DNA of 64,000 nucleotides from Dubosiella muris. GTDB taxonomy: Bacteria > Bacillota_I > Bacilli_A > Erysipelotrichales > Erysipelotrichaceae. A program made the position numbers and the translations under genes. The DNA lies in NCBI RefSeq assembly GCF_004793885.1, contig NZ_SRYG01000001.1:122999-186998 (forward strand). The letters run 5' to 3'. Position 1 is the stretch's first letter, and each line of letters begins with the position of its first letter. Shown piece by piece: positions 41,668 to 49,411 of the stretch. Under the pieces are notes generated by a model. That model had not been told where the DNA came from. It saw nothing but the letters and a program-made list of their open reading frames with translations, and made no database searches.

Positions 41668-42381
41668 ATGAAGAAAAAACTTTTATGGCTTGGTTTCACG
41701 ATACTTCTGGCTGGATGCTCCAGCGCGCCCGCTCCAAAAGTGCCAACACCCGCCCCTTCCGCGATGAATGAACCGGTTGAATCCGAAGAGCCATCCGAGC
41801 CGGTTTTTGAACCCGAGTCTTTAGCTCCGGCGACTTCCACGATCTCCATCCAGCCATTCATGCAGGAAAATAGCTATTATTGCGTCCCGGCCTGCGTACA
41901 AAGCGTTTTGGCGCTCCATGGCGTTTCTCTTTCTCAAAGCGAGCTGGCCAGCGAGATGCGTACCGATCCGGTCACCGGCACCGAGTATGTCGATTTGGCG
42001 CGCGTCGTCAACCGCTACGCCTTTGGTGTCGAACAGCCCGGAACCGGCGAGCCTGGCTATCGGGTGCAAACGGTCGCCATTCACGAATCCGATCCAAACG
42101 CCAAAGCGCTCTTTTTCGAGCGGATCCAAAACGACTTGAAAACGAACGATCCTGTGTTTTGCGCCATCGACCGCCAAGGTGTTTTTTCTGAATTGTCCTC
42201 TGCCAATCACATGATTTTGGTGATTGGATGCCAAACCAGTCCCGATACGAACGAAATCGAGTCGTTCACGCTGTTCGACCCCTATCCGTATGAAACGCAT
42301 CCTGAAGCCATATTTACCGTTTCCCCCGATTTGTTGTGGAAAAGTCTCGTTCAAAACGTGGAACCGGCGTATATTTGGTAG
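41668..42381 (+). CDS. Lipoprotein with C39-like cysteine peptidase domain
   Basis: A 237-residue protein. Signal peptide with lipobox LLAGC, a Pro/Glu-rich spacer, then a C39-like peptidase fold: Cys in NSYYCVPACVQSVLALHG, His in SSANHMILVIG and Asp in FTLFDPYP form the expected triad. The start MKKKLLWLGFT has an AAAGGAG site. Free-standing C39-like lipoproteins are found in many Firmicutes; substrates are unknown. No ABC exporter is adjacent, so it is unlikely to be a bacteriocin processing enzyme. Confidence 0.8.
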   Translation: MKKKLLWLGFTILLAGCSSAPAPKVPTPAPSAMNEPVESEEPSEPVFEPESLAPATSTISIQPFMQENSYYCVPACVQSVLALHGVSLSQSELASEMRTDPVTGTEYVDLARVVNRYAFGVEQPGTGEPGYRVQTVAIHESDPNAKALFFERIQNDLKTNDPVFCAIDRQGVFSELSSANHMILVIGCQTSPDTNEIESFTLFDPYPYETHPEAIFTVSPDLLWKSLVQNVEPAYIW

Positions 42382-42390
42382 GAAAACATC

Positions 42391-42495
42391 ATGTCAAACC
42401 GTCTGAAAGTCCCTTTCTTATGGATTGGGGCTTGTTCTATTTTTATTTGGATAAGCGACAAAAAAGCGTCTTTCGTCTTTTTTAACCTGTTTTAA
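42391..42495 (+). CDS. Possible 34-residue membrane peptide
   Basis: The frame MSNRLKVPFLWIGACSIFIW ending FVFFNLF starts nine bases after the lipoprotein stop. It has one hydrophobic helix. The ribosome site (TAGGAAA) is weak. No family is recognised. Confidence 0.25.
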   Translation: MSNRLKVPFLWIGACSIFIWISDKKASFVFFNLF

Positions 42496-42574
42496 AAACA
42501 AAAAAATTATTCCTATATATTTTCAATAAAAATGGAAGTATAATAAAAAGGTATTGAGAAAGGAAGAGAGTAAA

Positions 42575-42979
42575 ATGCTGAAACGTATGATCCATCATGG
42601 CGTACCCGCGCTGCTTTTTTTCTTGGCGATCGGTGTGATCGCGTTTGGACTCAGCATGTCAAAATCCCATCCGCCTGATTTGATTGGCTCCTTCCAGCCT
42701 TCCGAAGCTAATTCGGACTTTCTCACTTTCGAAAAGGACACGTACATCTTTTACGAGTATAAGTCCCTTCGCGCGACCGAGGGCCGCTATGTGCTTGTCG
42801 GCCACACGATCACGTTTAAAACCGGCCCGCTGAAAAACATCCAGGCCACCATTCATAAAGACACGATCACGCTTCGCTATCCAAACGACCAAACTCAAAC
42901 GTACCAAAAGGTTTCCGAGCTTCCGATACGGCTCCAGCCCGACGACATGAATCCCTGGACGTGGAATGAAGAATTGTGA
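42575..42979 (+). CDS. Secreted or membrane-tethered small protein of unknown function
   Basis: A 134-residue protein with an N-terminal membrane segment (VPALLFFLAIGVIAFGLSM) and a small ectodomain of alternating strands (YIFYEYKSLRATEGRYVLVG, TITFKTGPLKNIQATI, DTITLRYPNDQTQTY), looking like a compact beta-barrel. No family is recognised. Ribosome site AAAGGAAGAGAG. A TATAAT at 42539-42544 preceded by TATATATTTT may be its promoter. A terminator follows. Confidence 0.6.
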   Translation: MLKRMIHHGVPALLFFLAIGVIAFGLSMSKSHPPDLIGSFQPSEANSDFLTFEKDTYIFYEYKSLRATEGRYVLVGHTITFKTGPLKNIQATIHKDTITLRYPNDQTQTYQKVSELPIRLQPDDMNPWTWNEEL

Positions 42980-42985
42980 AATGGC

Positions 42986-43008
42986 AGCCGGCTTCGACCG
43001 GCTTTTTT
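42986..43008 (+). terminator. Rho-independent terminator
   Basis: AGCCGG (42986-42991) and CCGGCT (42998-43003) followed by a T-run. Confidence 0.8.
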
Positions 43009-43021
43009 CTTTCCAACCCGA

Positions 43022-43330
43022 TCAAGCGGTTTCCGCTTCCTTTCTCTCTTCTTCCGGAACGCGCTCGTAGTGCGACCAAAGCGACAAAATCTTGATTTGA
43101 CGGCTTTTTTCCTCCACAGCGTAGACGAGTCGATGCTTGCGGTTGATGCGGCGCGAATACAAACCCGCCAAATCCCCTTGCAGCTTTTCATACGCCGGCG
43201 GCCGCTGGTATGGATTGGCGCGAAGGATATCAATGAGCGCCTTCGCCTTTTGATCCAAAAACGCCGCTTTCAGTTTTTTCGCGTCTTTCGCCGCCTCTTT
43301 CGCGTAGAAAATCGTGTACACGCCTACCAC
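43022..43330 (-). CDS. yoeB: YoeB/RelE-type mRNA interferase toxin
   Basis: A 102-residue toxin with FYAKEAAKDAKKLKAA, KLQGDLAGLYSRRINRKHRL and VYAVEEKSRQIKILSLWSHY, the YoeB/Txe signature. The catalytic Glu/Arg/His region (SRRINRKHRLVYAV) is intact. The start codon is GTG at 43330, overlapping the antitoxin stop, so toxin synthesis is coupled to antitoxin. Cleaves mRNA on the ribosome when the antitoxin is lost. Confidence 0.9.
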   Translation of the reverse strand: MVGVYTIFYAKEAAKDAKKLKAAFLDQKAKALIDILRANPYQRPPAYEKLQGDLAGLYSRRINRKHRLVYAVEEKSRQIKILSLWSHYERVPEEERKEAETA

Positions 43331-43566
43331 TCCACTTCCGATTCTTCCAAAAATTCAGCGTCTTCCAACGCGGCCAAAATCTTGTCTTTCAAGCCCGATT
43401 CCTGCGTGATTTCCACACTCGCCAGCAGTCCCCGGTACATTTCCTCGCTCAGCAGCACCGCGTTTCCTTCCGGACAGGCAATTTTAACCGCCTGGTCTTG
43501 CGCGATCGTCTGTTTGACTTGTTTTAGGCACTCGGTTTGAAACTTCTCCACATCCATCGTCAACAT
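43324..43566 (-). CDS. Phd/YefM-type antitoxin of the YoeB pair
   Basis: An 80-residue protein starting MLTMDVEKFQTECLKQVKQT with a GAGGTGA site. The middle NAVLLSEEMYRGLLASVEIT is the typical Phd/YefM block before the toxin-binding tail. It is encoded first and overlaps the toxin gene, which is the normal order. Codons upstream of 43566 are open but lack family character. Confidence 0.85.
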   Translation of the reverse strand: MLTMDVEKFQTECLKQVKQTIAQDQAVKIACPEGNAVLLSEEMYRGLLASVEITQESGLKDKILAALEDAEFLEESEVEW

Positions 43567-43707
43567 GGCTTTCACCTCGATTTCTTTTTCTTTCTTCCAC
43601 CATAGCAAGCTTTCCCCCTTATGCCAAACCATTCGCCAACCAAAAAGAGAAAACCCGTTTCGATCCAACAAAGTTTCCTCTCTCTTTCCTATACAACGCC
43701 AGCCCAT

Positions 43708-44988
43708 TCAACATCTTGTCAAAAACGCGATGTAATCCTCTTGGATTTCCATTCGTTTCGCATCCAAACCCGTTTCCTTACAGAAATGGATTAGGAACTG
43801 GTACACGATTTCCTCGGATTCCCGTTCGCGCTTTCTTTGATCTTCCTTAAGAACTTCCAAAGCCATTTTTAAAACCGTTTCGATTTCTTGTGAAAAGACT
43901 GCGTGAATCATTTTACACAACAGGATTTCCTCTTTTGTTTTGGCATATGGCTTTATATCCACCAAAGCTGATTTTGCGCGTTCCTGCTCATTCAGCATGT
44001 ATAGACACAAAGGCGCGTAAACAAAATTAGAAAGCCCATGTTGAAACGTTTCTCTTTCCTTCCTCATTTGATCCAGCGCTTTTCTATACTCCCCCATCAC
44101 ACATAAAACCAGAACTTCGTTTTGCACGACGCAAAACCGCAAGTACGGATCATCCACGTATTCCATATTGGAAAGCAAGGCTTCAAAGCGGGCATATGCG
44201 CTACTATAGGCTCGTAAAGAAATTATTCCTACCGCTTCCAAATTATCAAGATACAACGCCCGAATATAATTGTGTGAAGCGTAAAACTTTTTACGTACCT
44301 GTACGCAATGTTCATATACCGCAAATGAAGCTCCGCTTCTCATCCACTCCATAATTTGATAATACTCAATCAACGCTTCCAGCCCGAACAGCTCTTTCTC
44401 GTCGACAAATTCCAGCGCTTTTTCAAAGAACCGCTCCATATTACCAAGACGTAGATTCCATCTCCCCTCCATTCCCCGTATCATATACAAAAGCGCCTTC
44501 TCGTCGTTGGATAAACAATTTTCAATCAAAACCAGTGAGCGAAATAAATCATCGCTTTTTTGATGGTCCATCACAACCTGAATAAAGTATTGAATCAGTT
44601 CCCCGACAAAGCAACCGTATGTGTTTTTCCAGCTTCCTTCTAGCGCCTCAAAACGTTCTCGAACTTTTTCCTGTTTCTTTTTATCAAAACGTAAAAAACA
44701 ATCCACGATTTGAGCGAGAATTTCTTTCATTTCGAAAAACCGATTCAAATCCGTGTCAAATTGAATGTCATATTGATGTAAAAACCGGTCAAATACATCT
44801 TTTTTCATCATGCGAATGCCATTTTCCATTTCACTCAAATTCCCTTTGGACATAAACAAGTCTTTGGATACGTTTTCCAGTGAATATCCCAGCTCTTTTC
44901 GCTTCCGCTTTTCAAAAAAGCCAAAAAAGAGAGGAGAAATATCATCTTTTAGTTCTCGAAATTTAATATATTGTTTATTTTTATTCAT
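43708..44988 (-). CDS. XRE-type helix-turn-helix regulator with TPR-like C-terminus (RRNPP/Rgg-like)
   Basis: A 426-residue protein. Residues about 20-75 form an XRE-type helix-turn-helix (LGYSLENVSKDLFMSKGNLS, EMENGIRMMKKDVFDRF). The remaining 340 residues are all helical with TPR-like periodicity (ALLYMIRGMEGRWNLRLGNM, ALDQMRKERETFQHG), the layout of peptide-sensing RRNPP regulators such as Rgg and PlcR. A short secreted peptide gene lies directly divergent. No Shine-Dalgarno sequence is visible before the ATG. AT-rich, unlike the GC-richer genes further left. Confidence 0.75.
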   Translation of the reverse strand: MNKNKQYIKFRELKDDISPLFFGFFEKRKRKELGYSLENVSKDLFMSKGNLSEMENGIRMMKKDVFDRFLHQYDIQFDTDLNRFFEMKEILAQIVDCFLRFDKKKQEKVRERFEALEGSWKNTYGCFVGELIQYFIQVVMDHQKSDDLFRSLVLIENCLSNDEKALLYMIRGMEGRWNLRLGNMERFFEKALEFVDEKELFGLEALIEYYQIMEWMRSGASFAVYEHCVQVRKKFYASHNYIRALYLDNLEAVGIISLRAYSSAYARFEALLSNMEYVDDPYLRFCVVQNEVLVLCVMGEYRKALDQMRKERETFQHGLSNFVYAPLCLYMLNEQERAKSALVDIKPYAKTKEEILLCKMIHAVFSQEIETVLKMALEVLKEDQRKRERESEEIVYQFLIHFCKETGLDAKRMEIQEDYIAFLTRC

Positions 44989-44999
44989 ATTTCTATAAT
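44971..44999 (+). promoter_or_regulatory. Promoter of the small secreted peptide gene
   Basis: TTGTTT (44971-44976), 17-base spacer, TATAAT (44994-44999). It overlaps the first codons of the divergent regulator gene, so the two promoters cannot be independent. Confidence 0.6.
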
Positions 45000-45035
45000 A
45001 CAGTTAGAACCCGGGAAAAAGAAAGGGGAAACTTT

Positions 45036-45188
45036 ATGAGGCTGTTAAAAAAGGGTATTTTACTCTTGGCTGTCCTGCTTCTATCGTTCGGAGGAGTCGA
45101 TGTACAGCCAAAACCATGCCTAAAACACAACACCAAGGACTTCTGTTGGCTTGAAAAATCAAGTCGAGGAAAAGAACTTGGTCAATAA
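45036..45188 (+). CDS. Small secreted peptide (50 aa), candidate signal for the divergent regulator
   Basis: The frame starts MRLLKKGILLLAVLLLSFGG (export signal of about 20 residues) and continues with VDVQPKPCLKHNTKDFCWLE and a charged tail. Two cysteines (28 and 37) frame the eight residues LKHNTKDF and could form a disulfide loop. AAAGGGG lies eight bases before the ATG. Size, export signal and divergence from an XRE/TPR regulator match quorum-sensing peptide genes of the RRNPP type. It could also be a small bacteriocin. No family is recognised. Confidence 0.6.
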   Translation: MRLLKKGILLLAVLLLSFGGVDVQPKPCLKHNTKDFCWLEKSSRGKELGQ

Positions 45189-45275
45189 CATCCAATCTTT
45201 ATAAAAGAGCTCTTTGTAGCTTTGTTAAATTTCAAAGCTTATATTTGCTACAAAACTAATTAGAAAGAGAATATC

Positions 45276-45953
45276 ATGAAAAAAATCTTATTATCACTTT
45301 TGTGCATGTCTTTACTATCTTTTAGTAATCCACAGTCCATCAAAGCTCACCATTCAAACATCGAGAATGCGCAAACATATGTATTAAAAAGCAATGATGA
45401 AATCATTGAAACAGATTCATCAGCAGTTTCATTTGGCGAAAAGCTAAATTACGATGTAATCACTATAAAAACCATTCAAGAAAATAGTGGAAAGAAAGAT
45501 TTATCGCAATCTCAAGCCATTACTGTATCCCACTATTTTCTTAATGAAGAGCAGTCTAGAATGGCACAATCTGCTACATTATCGGAAGGTGTTCTATACT
45601 ATTCTGCAGTCGCAAGAGCCACAATAAATTATGATACGATTGTTAGTGATTTCGGTATCAAATATGGAGTTTTAAAAAGCGCATCTGGTTATATTTCCAA
45701 TCTTGATTCTGGGGTTCAAATTCTTAGACAAAGTATTGTACTAGGAACTTGCGGATCATGCGATGGAAATCCATGGCTTGACCAGTCAACAAGTCCAATG
45801 AATGTTGTGGGACTAAATTGGGGCACCTATTATGGAGGGGCTAATTGGAAATATGTAAGCATGATTAGTTCTCATCTGATCGGAGTAACCAATACAATCA
45901 CTCTCAAACATGGATCAACCACCTATACCGACACTATTCAATTTTCTGTATAA
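45276..45953 (+). CDS. AT-rich secreted protein of unknown function
   Basis: A 225-residue protein with a signal peptide (MKKILLSLLCMSLLSFSNPQ, cleavage near IKA). The mature part has a beta-strand character, two close cysteines (GTCGSCDGNPW) and an aromatic-rich stretch (NWGTYYGGANWKYV). No membrane anchor. No family is recognised. Codon use is much AT-richer than in 30-43 kb, suggesting transfer together with the regulator and peptide genes upstream. It may be a product controlled by that regulator. Confidence 0.65.
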   Translation: MKKILLSLLCMSLLSFSNPQSIKAHHSNIENAQTYVLKSNDEIIETDSSAVSFGEKLNYDVITIKTIQENSGKKDLSQSQAITVSHYFLNEEQSRMAQSATLSEGVLYYSAVARATINYDTIVSDFGIKYGVLKSASGYISNLDSGVQILRQSIVLGTCGSCDGNPWLDQSTSPMNVVGLNWGTYYGGANWKYVSMISSHLIGVTNTITLKHGSTTYTDTIQFSV

Positions 45954-45981
45954 AATTTCAACCAATAGATTATAAACAAAA

Positions 45982-46019
45982 AAAGATAAAGTTTAGAATA
46001 TATTCTAAACTTTATCTTT
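45982..46019. terminator. Perfect 38-bp palindrome, bidirectional terminator-like
   Basis: Nineteen bases (45982-46000, beginning AAAGATAAAGTTTAGAAT) are followed immediately by their exact reverse complement (46001-46019). The RNA would form a long AU-rich hairpin. It lies between the secreted protein gene and a frameshifted membrane protein gene. Confidence 0.7.
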
Positions 46020-46053
46020 ATTAAATTATCTAAAAATTAAAAAGGAGATAAAA

Positions 46054-46379
46054 ATGAAAAAATAATTATATTCTTAATTCCTATTCTAGCCTTTTTTGTC
46101 CTATTATTGCTAGTCCCTTCTTCACAACTCTATTCTCCAAACAACCGTGTTTTTTTTCATACACTTTTTTGTGATTTATTCATTTCTTTAACGTTATTTA
46201 TACTTATTGATATTTGGAAACAGCAAATAAAATCTTTCTTTTTACCAAAATCTGTCGCTTATGCATATCAAATAGGATTATCTCTCTTTTTTATTGGTGC
46301 TTGGATTTTTTGTTTTTTTTCAACAGTTCCTTATGCTTTATTTGCTAAAAATTATATATATATGTATTTGTTTATTTAA
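46054..46379 (+). pseudogene. Frameshifted four-helix membrane protein
   Basis: AAAGGAG precedes an ATG at 46054, but the run of six A leads to a stop at once (ATG AAA AAA TAA). One extra A would open a frame of about 108 codons (IIFLIPILAFFVLLLLVPSS, then VFFHTLFCDLFISLTLFILI and further hydrophobic segments) to 46379. The product matches the intact gene at 47453-47824 in layout and in pieces such as W-K-x-x and A-Y-x-x-x-L. Either a pseudogene or a slippage-controlled on/off gene. Confidence 0.65.
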
Positions 46380-46446
46380 TATATAGCACTCTATCAATAC
46401 GTTTTTCTAATTTCTCTAAACAATAATCTCCTCATTCCTCCCAAAA

Positions 46447-46483
46447 AAGCCAAAAACGGGGAAAGAAAAGCCATTTTTGGCTT
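46447..46483 (+). terminator. Rho-independent terminator
   Basis: AAGCCAAAAA (46447-46456) pairs with TTTTTGGCTT (46474-46483). Confidence 0.6.
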
Positions 46484-46613
46484 CTTACAATTAAATCTTT
46501 ATCTTCTTTTTCTTATATATTTTATAATAAAATTGAAATTATAAAAGGCGTTAGAATAAACGCATAAATTCATTGTTTTCATAAAATAATTCTTTCAGAA
46601 AGGAGCTGAGCTT

Positions 46614-46826
46614 ATGAAAAAGTACATATGGATCTTCGTTTTGATCGGAGCGATCGTGCTTGGAATGATCGTGTTCAGCTTCTTTGGCGGCGCCCCTCGC
46701 CCGATTGAAGTGGAACCGGTCGGCGAGCAAACGGATCGTGTTTCCGATATGATGGAAGATATGGATCTCTTTTCCTCGGAAAAGAAAGCGACAAACGAAA
46801 TGATCGAAGGAACGGTGGGATACTGA
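46614..46826 (+). CDS. Small single-pass membrane protein (70 aa)
   Basis: N-terminal membrane helix (YIWIFVLIGAIVLGMIVFSF), then an acidic, methionine-rich external or cytosolic part (VSDMMEDMDLFSSEKK). Ribosome site AAAGGAG. The TGA stop shares one base with the ATG of the next gene, so the two are coupled. No family is recognised. A promoter-like TATATATTTTATAAT lies upstream. Confidence 0.6.
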   Translation: MKKYIWIFVLIGAIVLGMIVFSFFGGAPRPIEVEPVGEQTDRVSDMMEDMDLFSSEKKATNEMIEGTVGY

Positions 46827-47380
46827 TGAAAAAACTAGGAATGCTTTTACTCATGGCTGTGTTCTTGAGCGCGTGCGGCAATGTTTCGCCTTCCAAAAGC
46901 CTCGTCGTCTACTATTCGAACAACGACGAGATCGAAGCGCTCGCCACGCAAATCGCCAAGGACTCCGATTCGGAGCTATTCCAAATCGTGCCAAAGAAAG
47001 ACTACTCCTCCCTGAACGAGAAAATCGAAAACGACGAGGAACTGTCCGTTTCCGAAATCGAGGATTTGCAGTCGACCAACGTTTTGCTCGAACAAAGCGT
47101 TCCCGACCAGTGGAGCCAATGCGACACGGTGTACATCGGATTTCCGGTCCAGTCAATCACAGCCGCCCCGGCTCCCGTATCCGTGTTTTTGAGCCAGAAC
47201 AACCTCAAAAATAAAACGTTCATTCCGTTCACGATCGGAACGCAGGACGCGCTCGACCACGCGAAAGATTCGCTCACGTTTGACGGCGCCCGCAAAGGAT
47301 GGGAAAGCGGAAAAGCCTTCTCGCCAACGTACACCGACGCCGAAGTCAAGAAATGGGTCGAAACTGTCAACCAGCAATAA
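46826..47380 (+). CDS. Flavodoxin-like lipoprotein
   Basis: A 184-residue protein with a signal peptide and lipobox (LLLMAVFLSACG), then a flavodoxin fold: SLVVYYSNNDEIEALATQIA (phosphate loop region), CDTVYIGFPVQSITAAPAPV and FIPFTIGTQDA. In flavodoxins these loops hold FMN. An exported flavodoxin-like lipoprotein suggests extracytoplasmic electron transfer. FMN binding is not proven, because the T/S-x-T-G-x-T loop is changed to YYSNNDE. Confidence 0.8.
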   Translation: MKKLGMLLLMAVFLSACGNVSPSKSLVVYYSNNDEIEALATQIAKDSDSELFQIVPKKDYSSLNEKIENDEELSVSEIEDLQSTNVLLEQSVPDQWSQCDTVYIGFPVQSITAAPAPVSVFLSQNNLKNKTFIPFTIGTQDALDHAKDSLTFDGARKGWESGKAFSPTYTDAEVKKWVETVNQQ

Positions 47381-47452
47381 AACACCGCTTGACCGCAAGC
47401 CGTTGTTCCGGTTTGCGGTTTTCCGCTCCAAAAAGAAAGGGGACTCCTATTG

Positions 47453-47824
47453 ATGAAAACCTGGAAAAAAGTGCTCGTACTCGCCATGCCGCTCGCGCCG
47501 CTCCCCGTCGCGTGGCTCTTATTTCCACTGCCTTCGATTGAAATGGACCACACGCTTTTCTTCCAGTCCATCGGGCTGGAAGCTCTGACCTGCCTGTTCA
47601 CGTTCGGCCTCGTCAGCGTGTGGAAAAAAAGCGCGGCACGCCTCGTATTGCCTTCCCGGCTCGTTTGGGCGTACCGCCTCGCTCTTGCCACGCTGTTTAT
47701 TGCCCTCTGGCTTGGGTGCCTGTACGGTTCCACATACGCCATGCTGTTCGCCACAAGACGCTTGTACGTGTTCTTCTACATGGCGTACGCGACCCTCACC
47801 ATTTCCATTCCCACAACCGGCTGA
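47453..47824 (+). CDS. Small four-helix membrane protein
   Basis: About 123 residues with four hydrophobic segments (VLVLAMPLAPLPVAWLLFPL; LTCLFTFGLVSVW; LALATLFIALWLGCLYG; YVFFYMAYATLTI). AAAGGGG precedes it; TTG at 47450 could also start. Paralogous to the frameshifted gene at 46054-46379. Function unknown. Confidence 0.65.
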   Translation: MKTWKKVLVLAMPLAPLPVAWLLFPLPSIEMDHTLFFQSIGLEALTCLFTFGLVSVWKKSAARLVLPSRLVWAYRLALATLFIALWLGCLYGSTYAMLFATRRLYVFFYMAYATLTISIPTTG

Positions 47825-47838
47825 CGGCCGGTTTTCTC
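47815..47838 (+). terminator. Rho-independent terminator overlapping the stop codon
   Basis: AACCGGC (47815-47821) and GCCGGTT (47827-47833) with a T-rich tail. Confidence 0.7.
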
Positions 47839-47842
47839 TTGC

Positions 47843-48046
47843 CTACAAACCAAGCTCTTTGGCCGTATACGTAACCGGATCAGCCTCGTATTGCCGTTTC
47901 GCCTCTTCGTATACACGCAAGTCGTACTCGTCCTCCATCTTTTCCTGAATGAGTCGACACACATACTCGGAAACACACATGCCCTTCTCTTTGGCGGCTT
48001 CTTTCACTTGTTCTTCCAAAACCGGATCCAACGCGATCGAAAACAT
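47843..48046 (-). CDS. RelB/RHH-type antitoxin-like protein without adjacent toxin
   Basis: A 67-residue protein starting MFSIALDPVLEEQVKEAAKE, a ribbon-helix-helix pattern, then a helical tail (YEEAKRQYEADPVTYTAKEL) like those that wrap toxins. AGGAGAA ribosome site. Downstream (47824) there is only a convergent membrane protein, so no partner toxin is present. It could be an orphan antitoxin or a small regulator. Confidence 0.65.
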   Translation of the reverse strand: MFSIALDPVLEEQVKEAAKEKGMCVSEYVCRLIQEKMEDEYDLRVYEEAKRQYEADPVTYTAKELGL

Positions 48047-48101
48047 CGGATTTCTCCTTTCCCTCTGCCTCCATTGTATGCCCTTCTCTTCTTTTTCCAA
48101 A

Positions 48102-48125
48102 CAAAAACTCCCGGATTTTCCGGAA
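48102..48125 (-). terminator. Terminator of the PTS operon
   Basis: On the minus strand CTTCCGGA-AAA-TCCGGGAG is followed by TTTTTG, 26 bases after the sorE stop. Confidence 0.75.
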
Positions 48126-48150
48126 GCCGTTTGTTTGATTCTCGTTTTGT

Positions 48151-49407
48151 TTACGCCGCGTTGAAATGCTCCAGCAGCATCTTTTCCGCCTGCGCCGACC
48201 ACAAGCCCTTGTTCGCCTTGCACACCGCGTCCAGTTCCTTAAAGAACGGATCGGTCTCGCCCAGCTTGCCAAAGTCCTCGATCGCCGTCATCGGCATGTC
48301 GATATGCGTGTACACAAGCTTTTTGCCACCCGGCACGTTTGGCAAATCCTTCGTCGTCTCCACGACCGAATCCAAGCCACCCACATGCGTGATCATAACC
48401 GCCGAGTTGATGAGGCCCGCGCTGTTTTTGTCGATCGCCTCTTTCATGTCGTCGATCGTTCCCCCCGTGCTGCCAATGATCTTGCTGCGCGAGTAGTGGC
48501 AGTCATACAAGTTCACATCCGCCGAGAATTTCGGATCCGTCGGCCCCGCGAACAAGTTCATGCACCCGTCGTACGCCATGATCTGGTTGCCAATCTCGCA
48601 CACCGCCTTGTTCGGGATGTACACAAACACGTCGTCGTAGCCTTTGCCATCCGTCAAGTCCATCAGTTCCTTGACCTGGTCCTCCATTTTCGCCGTGTTG
48701 ACATAAATGAGCTCCACGCCATGTTCCTTCGCCTCTTCCTCGCTAATGACTTCGCGCGCTCTGGCGATCCGGTCGTCGTTCACCTCTGTTACGACGATGC
48801 GTTTCGGCTTGTTTTCAAACGTCAAGCCATACGAAATCGCGCCCAGACCCATCGGACCGCAGCCACCCAAAATAATGAGGTTGCCGCCTTCCTTCGTCCC
48901 CATGATATGCTTGTAGCCGCCCGGCTCCGTATGGTAGTTCGTGTGGTAGCCACCAATACAGCACGACACCGGCTCCGCCACCGAGCTGGCAAAATACGCG
49001 TCACCATCAAACGTCCACAAGCAGCCCGCCTCGATAATGTCATTCGGGAAAATGCAGTATTCCGTGTCGCCCCCGCACCACTGGTACGAGTAGCCCGGCG
49101 ACTCCATCTGGCCCGGAATGGCCGGCTGCTGGGCGAATTTCTGTCCCGGCTTGAACTTGTCCTGCCATTTTTTTCCTACCTTCACGATGTCGCCCGCGAA
49201 CTCGTGCCCGATAATGATCGGGTTGTCAAACACGTCGTTTGGCACGCGCTTGTGCTTCTCGCCCTGCTTCACCGTCTTCCACGTCGACATGCAAATCGAA
49301 TCCGAAACGACCTTTACCAAAATCTCATCGTCCTTGATTTCCGGCAGCTCAAACGTGTCCAGCCGGATATCGTCCACTCCATACAATCTCACCGCTCTTG
49401 TTTTCAT
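48151..49407 (-). CDS. sorE: L-sorbose-1-phosphate reductase-like zinc dehydrogenase
   Basis: A 418-residue medium-chain dehydrogenase. It follows the SorE family throughout: SDSICMSTWKTVKQGEKHKR, IIIGHEFAGDIVKVGK (zinc His/Glu), VAEPVSCCIGGYHTNYHT, LGGCGPMGLGA (cofactor loop), FAGPTDPKFS, STGGTIDDMKEAI, ITHVGGLDSV. SorE interconverts L-sorbose 1-phosphate and glucitol 6-phosphate. As part of a PTS operon with fruK, it may oxidise an incoming hexitol phosphate or reduce a ketose phosphate. Last gene of the operon. Confidence 0.85.
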   Translation of the reverse strand: MKTRAVRLYGVDDIRLDTFELPEIKDDEILVKVVSDSICMSTWKTVKQGEKHKRVPNDVFDNPIIIGHEFAGDIVKVGKKWQDKFKPGQKFAQQPAIPGQMESPGYSYQWCGGDTEYCIFPNDIIEAGCLWTFDGDAYFASSVAEPVSCCIGGYHTNYHTEPGGYKHIMGTKEGGNLIILGGCGPMGLGAISYGLTFENKPKRIVVTEVNDDRIARAREVISEEEAKEHGVELIYVNTAKMEDQVKELMDLTDGKGYDDVFVYIPNKAVCEIGNQIMAYDGCMNLFAGPTDPKFSADVNLYDCHYSRSKIIGSTGGTIDDMKEAIDKNSAGLINSAVMITHVGGLDSVVETTKDLPNVPGGKKLVYTHIDMPMTAIEDFGKLGETDPFFKELDAVCKANKGLWSAQAEKMLLEHFNAA

Positions 49408-49411
49408 CGTT

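Noticed and set aside
41668-42381. Bacteriocin-processing C39 peptidase.
   Set aside because: It is a lipoprotein with no ABC transporter domain or adjacent exporter or precursor peptide.
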